Assembly (NCBI GenBank): GCA_022705465.1
Contig: JAKJEK010000064.1
Coordinates: 1-5,521 of the forward strand
DNA from: Patescibacteria group bacterium
GTDB lineage: Bacteria > Patescibacteriota > UBA1384 > XYA2-FULL-43-10 > 1-14-0-10-43-13
Direction: 5' to 3'
DNA length: 5,521 nt
Below the pieces are notes generated by a model. That model had not been told where the DNA came from. It saw nothing but the letters and a program-made list of their open reading frames with translations, and made no database searches. Positions 1 through 5,391 of this stretch are shown here, in pieces. How positions within the stretch are numbered: the stretch's first letter is position 1; each line of letters begins with the position of its first letter. The position numbers were made by a program, and so were the translations under genes.

Positions 1-643
1 TGTCATACAGCCTCCGCCACTCAACCTCGCTCACCTCTCCCGCACGGCGTAAGGGAGAGATCCGCGCCATAAACAAGGACTCATCAGCATAAATATTTCC
101 TATTCCAGCAATCAGTGATTGGTCCATGATTAACTGCTTAATTGGACGATTTGGCAATCTTTTTCCCAAATCATGCAAGTACTTAGTACTGAACCCAGAA
201 GACAGTGGCTCAGGACCATACTCGGCTGTAAACAGTGCTTCGACTTCCTTATCGGTCGCAACCTTACACCACCCAAACTTTCGCATATCGTTAAAAAACA
301 AACGGGACTGATCGTCAAAATCAAAAATTATTCTCGTACTCTTGTTTGGTAAATCAGCATGCCAGTCGTGTGTCGGGTGCCCGCCCGCAAGCCTATCCTC
401 ACGATGGCGATATATTAGCTGGCCAGTCATCTTCAAATGAAACAATAAATTTAACTCTTTTTCAAAACTGAGTCTGAGCACTTTTGCACGCCGATCAACC
501 TCAATAATCCGGCAACCAACCACCTCCTGCATATTGCCAATTGCACTTTTTGGAGAAAGTATTTCGACATCCGTCAGTTTCCGCCCTATTAATCTTTTTT
601 CAAGTCCCCTTCTAATTGTTTCAACCTCAGGTAATTCAGGCAT
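1..643 (-). CDS. mutM: Formamidopyrimidine-DNA glycosylase (Fpg/MutM), N-terminal 214 codons, cut by window edge
   Basis: Base-excision repair enzyme that removes oxidised purines such as 8-oxoguanine and nicks the abasic site. The reverse strand opens with MPELPEVET, the family's N-terminal signature. Pro2 is the catalytic nucleophile once the initiator Met is removed, and Glu3 is the conserved acid. Further family marks are RRAK at residues 51-54 (Lys54 matches the conserved beta-hairpin lysine near 57 in E. coli), HLKMTGQL at 69-76, NDMRKFG at 118-124, and GIGNIYADE at 180-188, whose Asn183 is the conserved DNA-phosphate contact. The start at 643 is fixed by the need for Pro2 and by a strong SD (AAGGAG) 5 bases upstream. 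The frame stays open to base 2. The last 55-60 residues, with the four-cysteine zinc finger, would lie to the left, so an intact C-terminus cannot be confirmed. It is transcribed divergently from the 766 gene. Confidence 0.97.
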   Translation of the reverse strand, partial: MPELPEVETIRRGLEKRLIGRKLTDVEILSPKSAIGNMQEVVGCRIIEVDRRAKVLRLSFEKELNLLFHLKMTGQLIYRHREDRLAGGHPTHDWHADLPNKSTRIIFDFDDQSRLFFNDMRKFGWCKVATDKEVEALFTAEYGPEPLSSGFSTKYLHDLGKRLPNRPIKQLIMDQSLIAGIGNIYADESLFMARISPLRRAGEVSEVEWRRLYD

Positions 644-675
644 GCCATCTCCTTATTTGCGGATCTATTTACTTC

Positions 676-681
676 ATTATA
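676..681 (-). promoter_or_regulatory. -10 box of the mutM promoter
   Basis: On the minus strand this is a perfect TATAAT, 32 bases upstream of the mutM ATG, predicting a start near 669 and a leader of about 25 nt containing the SD. No good -35 sits at 16-18 bp (bases 698-705 give only weak matches), so strength is uncertain. Confidence 0.55.
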
Positions 682-707
682 CTCCATTGTTTAATAAGTT
701 TATCCAA

Positions 708-736
708 TTGCAGCCATCCGTTCAAAGGTATATAGT
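708..736 (+). promoter_or_regulatory. Probable promoter of the 766-3310 gene pair
   Basis: TATAGT at 731-736 matches the -10 consensus at 5 of 6 positions and lies 17 bp after TTGCAG at 708-713, which keeps only the TTG of the -35 consensus. The predicted start is near 743, giving a leader of about 23 nt. It is back to back with the mutM promoter in the 122-bp divergent gap. Confidence 0.4.
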
Positions 737-765
737 TTAATCATAGATGTTAGCAAAGGAGGAAC

Positions 766-1425
766 GTGTCGCCCTACTGGTATCTAGTTACCATCCCGGC
801 TATCGTAATATTTTGGTTCCGGCGGGATCTTCGGCGCGAAATGATCTGGTCCGGCCTACTGGCCTTGCCCGTTTTAATTATTAAACCGCTCTCCTCAACC
901 AACTTTCTCATAGCAGCCTCCTCCAACCCCAATCTGTTTCTCTTTATCTTGGAGAGGGCAGTCATCAGCTTTACCTTTGGCGCTATTGCTTCTGCGCTCT
1001 ACGAAACCCTTCTTCATAAACGAATTACTCCGATCAAACGCCCGTATCGCTCAATCATGCTTTGGCTTGCTATTGGACCGGTCATATTAATGATTCTCCA
1101 CATAGTGCTGAACTACAGTATAATTATCAGTTTATTATCTGGCTTATTGGCCGACATCCTGGTCATTATAATTTTCAGACCCGATTTATTTTGGGACCTA
1201 CTCTTCTCCGGACTTGGCATGGGCACCCTCTACCTTCTCATTTTTTCCATCACCAGCAGTACGATGCCTGGCGATCTTAATAATCTATGGTTCACTGACA
1301 ACATGCTTGGACTAACATTCTTCGGCCTTCCGGTCGAAGAAATAGTCGCCGTCATATTATTCGGCGCATTATGGGGACCGCTTTATGTGGCAATCAAAGA
1401 CCTCAAAGAAATCAAAAATCGATAA
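766..1425 (+). CDS. Polytopic membrane protein resembling the lycopene-cyclase-domain (CarR-like) family; function unknown
   Basis: A 219-aa hydrophobic protein with about six or seven membrane-spanning stretches (roughly residues 5-18, 28-46, 56-79, 97-117, 118-137, 142-164 and 180-208). The GTG start is supported by AAAGGAGG at 755-762, only 3 bases away; the next in-frame ATG at 841 would lose the first helix. Two motifs stand out: FTFGAIASALYE at 69-80, and G-L-P-V-E-E at 187-192 followed by a G/W/Y-rich helix (FGALWGPLY, 199-207). From memory, this Pro-x-Glu-Glu layout occurs in small bacterial and archaeal membrane proteins annotated as lycopene cyclase domain proteins. No carotenoid gene is present, so a cyclase role is doubtful. 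The double Glu also recalls CPBP intramembrane proteases, but the CPBP EExxxR arginine is absent (EEIVAV). Its end overlaps the next gene by 41 bp, implying coupled expression. That it is coding is near certain; the family is tentative. Confidence 0.85.
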   Translation: MSPYWYLVTIPAIVIFWFRRDLRREMIWSGLLALPVLIIKPLSSTNFLIAASSNPNLFLFILERAVISFTFGAIASALYETLLHKRITPIKRPYRSIMLWLAIGPVILMILHIVLNYSIIISLLSGLLADILVIIIFRPDLFWDLLFSGLGMGTLYLLIFSITSSTMPGDLNNLWFTDNMLGLTFFGLPVEEIVAVILFGALWGPLYVAIKDLKEIKNR

Positions 1426-3310
1426 TTTAATTCCCCACTCCAGAGTCAAGAAAATCATTGGAATTATTTTAGTCGCATTTTTCGCTGTCTTGATACTAAC
1501 CATTAGCTTTTTATCTCTAGTAAAGCCAAAAGTCGCCTCGACCAATCTTACCAACACCAGCGAAAGTTTTGGTTTGAATCAATCCATTGAAGTCAATTTT
1601 TCCCAACCGATTCGACGTCAGGAAATTGAATTAACTATCTCTCCAGCAATCAACGGCTCATGGCATTTTACCGATAGTATCTTAAAAAAACACTTATTCA
1701 AAAAAGCCGTCTTTACACCCGACCAGTACCTTACTCCCAACACCACCTATACCATTACCGTGTCCAATTTCCGCAACGCTCTCGGCTTTACTAATCCCGC
1801 AGTCTTTAATCAAACATTCACCACCCAGCCAGTACCAACCATTGCGTCGTCTTCGATCCACCCTAATCAAACCGATGTTGGTATTTGCGATCCGATTATT
1901 CTCGACCTCGACCACTCGAATAACGGCATCGTTGACTTTCTGTTTAGCCTAACACCGGAGGCAGTCCTTACCGTGGAAAAGGACTCAAAGGGAAATAACT
2001 ATTCAGTTAAACCGACGGACTGTCTTGCTCAAGGCATTAGTTACACCTTAACTGCTGAGCGCATACTTAATCTGTCCAATTACCAAGAAAGACCCCTTCC
2101 AATCTCGCGCGAGACAGTGTTTTCACTTAACTTCACCACGAAATCTCCACCCGCTGTTGCCAGTTTCACTCCCCAGGGCACCAATGTTTTCGTTAGCACA
2201 AAGCAACTTTCTATTGAATTTGCCGAATCCATGTCAACAGCAGACCCGTCCCCCTATATCTCGATTAGTCCCCCCATCGCAGGCACCTGGAGTTGGGAAA
2301 CCCCGCAAAAATTAGTTTTTTCATTTACACATTCGCTTCCATACGCCACTGGTTACACCATCACTCTCGCCAAAGGTTTGCCCGATTCTCACCAGGGCTT
2401 CCTGCAAACCGACCTGCAATTCCACTTTTCCACCATCGGTCATGTTGCCGTAAATCAACTTTATCCAACCAACGGTGCTAAAAATATTCCTGCCTCTGCC
2501 ACCATAACCTTTACTTTTAATCAGGAGGTCGATCACACTTCGGCCGAACAGAACTTCTCAATCTCGCCCCAAACACCTGGCACATTTAGTTGGTCCGGTA
2601 ATAAACTATCATTCAAGCCCACTCATGGTTTTAATAAGGACACGTCCTATTCAGCCAATCTTTCTCCCGGCATAAAAAGCATTCATGGCCTCGACTCTCT
2701 TAAAGCCTATCTGACTACTTTTAGAACTGAAGAATCCTCTATCATACTAAATGTGAAACTTGACTACCAGGACAAAGCTCTCTCTTGCGAAGCTGCCGCT
2801 CTTAAAATGGCTCTTAATTACAAAGGCGCTTCCGTTTCCGAGAACGATATCATGGCCATCATTGGCTTTGATCCAACCATAAGGCAAAATGATATTTGGG
2901 GCGATCCCGATATTGCCTTTGTTGGCGACATTAACGGCAAACAAAACTCCACCGGTTACGGCGTACACTGGGATCCGATTGCTAAAGCCGCCAACCATTT
3001 TCGTCCCGCTGCTGCTTTTTCGGGCTGGACACCTGGTCAGCTGGCGAACGAAATTGCCAACGGCCATCCGGTCGTTATATGGGGCACTCAAGGAAATGCC
3101 TATTATGACCCCTGGTATACTCCGTCAGGCAAGAAAATTGATGCCTGGAAAGGTGAGCATGCTCGTACAGTCATCGGCTTTAAAGGATCAATTGAAAACC
3201 CCACGGAATTTATTATCAACGATCCAATCAGTGGCCGAATTACCTGGACCACATCTACATTAAATGGTAATTGGGGCAAGTTCAACAACAGCGGTGTTGT
3301 AGTGCGTTAA
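1385..3310 (+). CDS. Membrane-anchored surface protein: tandem Ig-like (Big_5-type) modules plus C-terminal C39-like cysteine peptidase
   Basis: A 641-aa protein. A basic N-terminus is followed by one hydrophobic segment (residues about 23-46), read as an uncleaved anchor, with the rest outside. Residues about 49-450 form four Ig-like modules of about 100 aa, starting near 49, 151, 256 and 352. Modules 1, 3 and 4 share a Y-T-I-T/Y-S-A-N type strand near their ends and a closing F-x-T or F-R-T. Residues 451-641 are a peptidase_C39-like domain: Gln462 (oxyanion hole), Cys468 in SCEAA (nucleophile), His592 in GEHARTVIGF, and Asn612-Asp613 in INDP. A GDPDIAFVGDING stretch at 506-518 and NGHPVVIWG at 559-567 are also typical. 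ATG 1385 is the only usable start before the anchor; a weak GGGGA lies 7 bases upstream, and coupling to the overlapping upstream gene is likely. Known C39 enzymes cut double-glycine leaders inside ABC transporters; none is seen here, so the substrate is unknown. Confidence 0.92.
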   Translation: MWQSKTSKKSKIDNLIPHSRVKKIIGIILVAFFAVLILTISFLSLVKPKVASTNLTNTSESFGLNQSIEVNFSQPIRRQEIELTISPAINGSWHFTDSILKKHLFKKAVFTPDQYLTPNTTYTITVSNFRNALGFTNPAVFNQTFTTQPVPTIASSSIHPNQTDVGICDPIILDLDHSNNGIVDFLFSLTPEAVLTVEKDSKGNNYSVKPTDCLAQGISYTLTAERILNLSNYQERPLPISRETVFSLNFTTKSPPAVASFTPQGTNVFVSTKQLSIEFAESMSTADPSPYISISPPIAGTWSWETPQKLVFSFTHSLPYATGYTITLAKGLPDSHQGFLQTDLQFHFSTIGHVAVNQLYPTNGAKNIPASATITFTFNQEVDHTSAEQNFSISPQTPGTFSWSGNKLSFKPTHGFNKDTSYSANLSPGIKSIHGLDSLKAYLTTFRTEESSIILNVKLDYQDKALSCEAAALKMALNYKGASVSENDIMAIIGFDPTIRQNDIWGDPDIAFVGDINGKQNSTGYGVHWDPIAKAANHFRPAAAFSGWTPGQLANEIANGHPVVIWGTQGNAYYDPWYTPSGKKIDAWKGEHARTVIGFKGSIENPTEFIINDPISGRITWTTSTLNGNWGKFNNSGVVVR

Positions 3311-3321
3311 GACGTAACCTA

Positions 3322-3350
3322 TAGACATACGCTAGTTTTTATGGTATAAT
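3322..3350 (+). promoter_or_regulatory. Strong extended -10 promoter of the second C39 gene
   Basis: TAGACA at 3322-3327 (5 of 6 to TTGACA), a 17-bp spacer, then TATAAT at 3345-3350 preceded by TGg, giving an extended -10. This is the best promoter match in the window. The predicted transcription start is about 3357, at most a few bases from the ATG at 3361. Confidence 0.8.
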
Positions 3351-3360
3351 AGTATTGTAT

Positions 3361-4161
3361 ATGAGAAAGTTAGCTGACTCAACAAAATTTTCAATTGCCG
3401 CTCTACTATTTATGATCGGACTCTCAATTTATGCCCGGCACTATTTTATGTTGATCTCAGACAAAAAGGATTATTACGCCAAACAAAATACCACCAACTA
3501 CTATAACTCCGCCAAACCACCGGCTACTTCATCGGATACCACTGAACAACCATCCGGCCAATCCGCGCCTCAGCCCGAAACCAATACCCCAGCTCCTCTG
3601 CCAGATAAAGCCTATCTTAAAGTTCCGTTCCTGGTACAAGCCCCATTTGCTGTCTGGGACGACTTACACCAAGAAGCTTGTGAGGAAGCCAGCCTAATCA
3701 TGGTCAAACATTATATTAAAGGCACTACCATCACCTCTTCCGACTCCGGTGACAAGGAAATCATCAATTTAGTCAATTATGTCGAAAATCATGGCTACAA
3801 GATTGATGTTACAGTCGCTGAGCTCAATCAGATTGCCAAAAGTTATTACGGCTTAAAAACAGGTCGTGTTAAAACCAACGCAACTGTTGACGATATTAAG
3901 AGAGAAATTACCGCCGGTAAACCGGTAATTATTCCTGCTGCCGGCAAACTGCTGCCAAACCCGAATTTCCGAGCTGGTGGACCACTCTATCACATGCTAG
4001 TCGTTAAAGGTTACGACGAAAACGGCTTCATCACTAATGACCCTGGCACCAGAAAAGGCGAAGATTTTCATTACAAATTTGATGATCTCTACAACGCTCT
4101 TCACGACTGGAATCCGCAAAATATTCTCGAAGGCCAAAAAGCATATCTGGTTTTCGACTGA
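3361..4161 (+). CDS. Membrane-anchored C39-like cysteine peptidase
   Basis: A 266-aa protein. Residues 10-32 form an N-terminal hydrophobic anchor after a short basic head. Residues about 45-82 are a Pro/Ser/Thr/Gln-rich linker of low complexity, as expected outside the membrane. Residues 84-266 are a C39-like domain: VPFLVQAPF at 88-96 supplies Gln93, EACEEAS at 105-111 supplies the nucleophile Cys107, YHMLVVKGY at 210-218 supplies His211, and TNDPG at 225-229 supplies the third catalytic residue (Asn226/Asp227). All key positions are present, so an active enzyme is expected; the substrate is unknown. I chose ATG 3361 over the in-frame TTG at 3355 because the predicted transcription start is near 3357 and no SD exists. 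It is a distant paralog of the C-terminal domain of the upstream 641-aa protein, without the Ig modules. No clear terminator separates the two genes, so read-through is possible. Confidence 0.93.
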   Translation: MRKLADSTKFSIAALLFMIGLSIYARHYFMLISDKKDYYAKQNTTNYYNSAKPPATSSDTTEQPSGQSAPQPETNTPAPLPDKAYLKVPFLVQAPFAVWDDLHQEACEEASLIMVKHYIKGTTITSSDSGDKEIINLVNYVENHGYKIDVTVAELNQIAKSYYGLKTGRVKTNATVDDIKREITAGKPVIIPAAGKLLPNPNFRAGGPLYHMLVVKGYDENGFITNDPGTRKGEDFHYKFDDLYNALHDWNPQNILEGQKAYLVFD

Positions 4162-4183
4162 TCTACTACGACACTTTGTCTCC

Positions 4184-4204
4184 ATTTGTCAACATTTGAC
4201 AAAT
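4184..4204 (+). promoter_or_regulatory. Perfect palindromic operator candidate overlapping the padR -35 box
   Basis: ATTTGTCAA at 4184-4192 and its exact reverse complement TTGACAAAT at 4196-4204 flank the spacer CAT. The right arm contains the -35 hexamer TTGACA (4196-4201). A third half-site copy, TTTGTC, lies at 4175-4180. A 9-bp two-fold symmetric site over a -35 is the expected position for a dimeric winged-helix repressor, so autoregulation by the adjacent PadR is the simplest reading; that link is inference. Confidence 0.6.
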
Positions 4205-4227
4205 ATTTACCCATGAGCTAGTATAAA
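4196..4227 (+). promoter_or_regulatory. Promoter driving the padR leader
   Basis: A perfect -35, TTGACA, at 4196-4201. Two -10 readings are possible: TAGTAT at 4219-4224 with 17-bp spacing (4 of 6), or TATAAA at 4222-4227 (5 of 6) with a long 20-bp spacer. Either places the transcript start at about 4231-4234, exactly at the 5' base of the leader stem. Confidence 0.6.
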
Positions 4228-4230
4228 GTT

Positions 4231-4298
4231 ACTACGACTAGCGAGGCTAGCAATTGGGACAGCTAGTTGTAAAATGCAAAGCCGAGGGAGGCTTTTTT
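4231..4298 (+). ncRNA. Structured leader or small RNA with possible pseudoknot, ending in an intrinsic terminator
   Basis: A predicted RNA of about 68 nt. ACGACTAGC (4234-4242) pairs with GCTAGTTGT (4262-4270) in a 9-bp helix with one G-U pair and a 19-nt loop. An A-rich joint (4271-4280) leads to a terminator hairpin. The hexamer GAGGCT occurs both in the loop (4243-4248) and in the terminator right arm (4288-4293). Hence AGCC at 4280-4283 can pair either with loop GGCT, giving an H-type pseudoknot, or with the terminator arm. That is the architecture of small terminator-controlling riboswitches such as preQ1-I, but I recognise no known aptamer consensus. It may instead be a free-standing small RNA. 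It ends 31 bases before the padR ATG. Confidence 0.5.
4278..4298 (+). terminator. Intrinsic terminator or attenuator upstream of padR
   Basis: AAAGCC (4278-4283), loop GAGGGA, GGCTTT (4290-4295), with a run of six Ts at 4293-4298. The stem has only three G-C pairs, so termination may be partial or conditional. It could also end read-through from the C39 gene upstream. Confidence 0.65.
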
Positions 4299-4329
4299 GG
4301 TTTGACTACTAGTGCAAGTGGAGACACCC

Positions 4330-4674
4330 ATGGATTTGACTACTGAAAGCTACTGGAGGAAACTCATCAATCAAGGCTTGATTCGTTTTTTCGTCTTAAA
4401 GGTGCTCTACAAAGACAAAGAGAGCTATGGCTACCGCCTGGTTAAGCGGGTGGAACAACTCTCTGAAGGAACCTGCCGACCAACCGAATCAACCATTTAT
4501 CCTGCCCTAGACCAACTATATCGCGAAAAGTACGTTGTAGTAACAGAGGTTGCAGTCGGCTCTCGTGTCCGTAAAGTCTACACATTGACCGATAAAGGCA
4601 AAAGCGCTTATCGAGCCGCCGCCAAATCATACGGCGAAATCATTCCCCTGCTCCGCGAAGCGATCATGCTTTAA
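4330..4674 (+). CDS. PadR-family winged-helix transcriptional regulator
   Basis: A 114-aa cytoplasmic DNA-binding protein of the short PadR class (winged helix plus one C-terminal helix). The family pattern is clear: a first helix ending LIRFFVLKVLY (17-27), ESYGYRLVKRVE (31-42), the recognition-helix region PTESTIYPALDQL (51-63), and the beta-wing GSRVRKVYTLTDKGK (77-91). The C-terminal segment (about 92-112) would form the dimerisation helix. ATG 4330 is preferred because GGAG at 4320-4323 sits 6 bases upstream; an in-frame GTG at 4312 lies upstream of that SD and has none of its own. PadR proteins are usually repressors that respond to small molecules or stress and often control a neighbouring transporter or membrane protein. 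The only close regulatory target seen here is its own upstream palindrome. The effector is unknown. Confidence 0.93.
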   Translation: MDLTTESYWRKLINQGLIRFFVLKVLYKDKESYGYRLVKRVEQLSEGTCRPTESTIYPALDQLYREKYVVVTEVAVGSRVRKVYTLTDKGKSAYRAAAKSYGEIIPLLREAIML

Positions 4675-4690
4675 CTTTTGTAATACTACA

Positions 4691-4720
4691 TTGACTTTTA
4701 TCATAATACGTGCTAATAAT
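4691..4720 (+). promoter_or_regulatory. Possible promoter of the 176-aa gene
   Basis: TTGACT at 4691-4696 (5 of 6), an 18-bp spacer, then AATAAT at 4715-4720 (5 of 6). The predicted start near 4727 falls inside the left arm of the following hairpin, so a transcript from here would not form the full stem. Confidence 0.45.
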
Positions 4721-4748
4721 AACTATGACGCTCCGGCGTCATAGTTTT
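4721..4748 (+). terminator. UNCG-capped 11-bp hairpin, probable padR terminator
   Basis: AACTATGACGC (4721-4731), tetraloop TCCG, and the exact complement GCGTCATAGTT (4736-4746), followed by TT and then GTGTG. The cUNCGg loop is among the most stable tetraloops. An A/T-rich left flank and a T-rich right flank suit a terminator, possibly working in both directions, though the T-tract is short and broken. Confidence 0.65.
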
Positions 4749-4772
4749 GTGTGCAAAAGGAGGAATCCGACC

Positions 4773-5303
4773 ATGGCCGAAAATAGCCCCGAGTGGAGAC
4801 GGGAGTATCTAAGAACCCCGCACTGGCAAGTTGAGCTTGGGCACCAAGTCCTGGGGCAAACCCCAACCTTCCGGCAAGCCTGCGCCGTTGTTACCGCAGG
4901 ACTTGCCATTGCCAACATGCCGACCACCGTGCCAGACATCACTCTGGCAGGTCATAACCTACGCATCGTCAGCCTAAACAGTCCGGCTACCCCCATCTGC
5001 GGACCGGAGCTTGCGCTTATCGCCTCCGAACTGGGTGTCCTGCCCCCGGCCAATGAGACAAAGACGTGGGAAATCGTAATCGGCAACGCGGTTGGTCAGC
5101 GGTCATCCTTCAAGACAGCTTGCCGCCTTATGATCGAACAGATCAACACAATGGTCAAAGGTGGCAGCATAGCAGCCCAAGTGCTTGACACCGCCACTTG
5201 GATCGAGCTCCACAACAGCCTTACCCCTCCGATTTTCTTCTACGAAGCCAAGGACATCACCGCAGAAGAGGGTTGGCAGGTAAAGGGTGTTTGGCAAGTG
5301 TAA
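4773..5303 (+). CDS. Unrecognised 176-aa GC-rich protein made of two tandem repeats
   Basis: I do not recognise the family. The ATG at 4773 has a strong SD, AAGGAGG at 4757-4763, 9 bases upstream; the in-frame upstream GTG at 4710 would have to be translated through the terminator-like hairpin and is rejected. The protein has no signal peptide or clear membrane helix, so it is probably cytoplasmic. It contains an internal duplication: residues 18-37 (W-x-V-x-L-G-x-x-V-L-G-Q-x-x-T-F-R-x-A-C) match 99-117 (W-x-I-x-I-G-x-x-V-G-Q-x-x-S-F-K-x-A-C) with one gap, and the similarity continues to a closing I-V-S-L-N-S-P-A-T-P-I (65-75) against I-E-L-H-N-S-L-T-P-P-I (144-154). Three sampled 60-base lines run 57-67% GC, against about 42% in the C39 genes, which suggests a different origin or expression level. 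An SD and a downstream hairpin support a real gene. Confidence 0.8.
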   Translation: MAENSPEWRREYLRTPHWQVELGHQVLGQTPTFRQACAVVTAGLAIANMPTTVPDITLAGHNLRIVSLNSPATPICGPELALIASELGVLPPANETKTWEIVIGNAVGQRSSFKTACRLMIEQINTMVKGGSIAAQVLDTATWIELHNSLTPPIFFYEAKDITAEEGWQVKGVWQV

Positions 5304-5319
5304 AGGTGCACCACAAATC

Positions 5320-5346
5320 AGCGCATGGCCACACGTCATGCGCTTT
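5320..5346 (+). terminator. Hairpin terminator after the 176-aa gene
   Basis: AGCGCATG (5320-5327) and CATGCGCT (5337-5344) form a perfect 8-bp stem with a 9-nt loop, 16 bases past the stop codon. Only TTT follows before a C, so the T-tract is weak. Confidence 0.5.
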
Positions 5347-5378
5347 CACATATTTACACATCCCCAATTTCTTTATAG

Positions 5379-5384
5379 TATAAT
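5379..5384 (+). promoter_or_regulatory. -10 box of the right-edge transcript
   Basis: A perfect TATAAT. The best upstream -35 candidate, TTTACA at 5353-5358 (5 of 6), is 20 bp away, longer than optimal. The predicted start is about 5391. Confidence 0.55.
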
Positions 5385-5391
5385 GACACCC

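Noticed and set aside
2747..3091. 114-aa minus-strand ORF and a 124-aa plus-strand ORF (2889-3263) inside the C39 domain
   Set aside because: They are shadows of the 641-aa gene, which shows clear peptidase motifs in its own frame; no SD or family features.
3355..3360. TTG start two codons upstream of the second C39 gene
   Set aside because: It lies at or before the predicted transcription start, has no SD, and adds only Met-Tyr; ATG 3361 fits better.
4231..4298. c-di-GMP-I (GEMM) riboswitch, prompted by ATGCAAAGCC at 4275-4283
   Set aside because: The other conserved GEMM elements are missing or in the wrong order; the match is too short.
4312..4329. GTG start six codons upstream of padR ATG
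   Set aside because: The strong SD (GGAG, 4320-4323) lies inside this extension and points to ATG 4330.
4710..4772. Upstream extension of the 176-aa protein from GTG 4710
   Set aside because: It would read through the 11-bp hairpin and lacks an SD, while ATG 4773 has AAGGAGG at good spacing.
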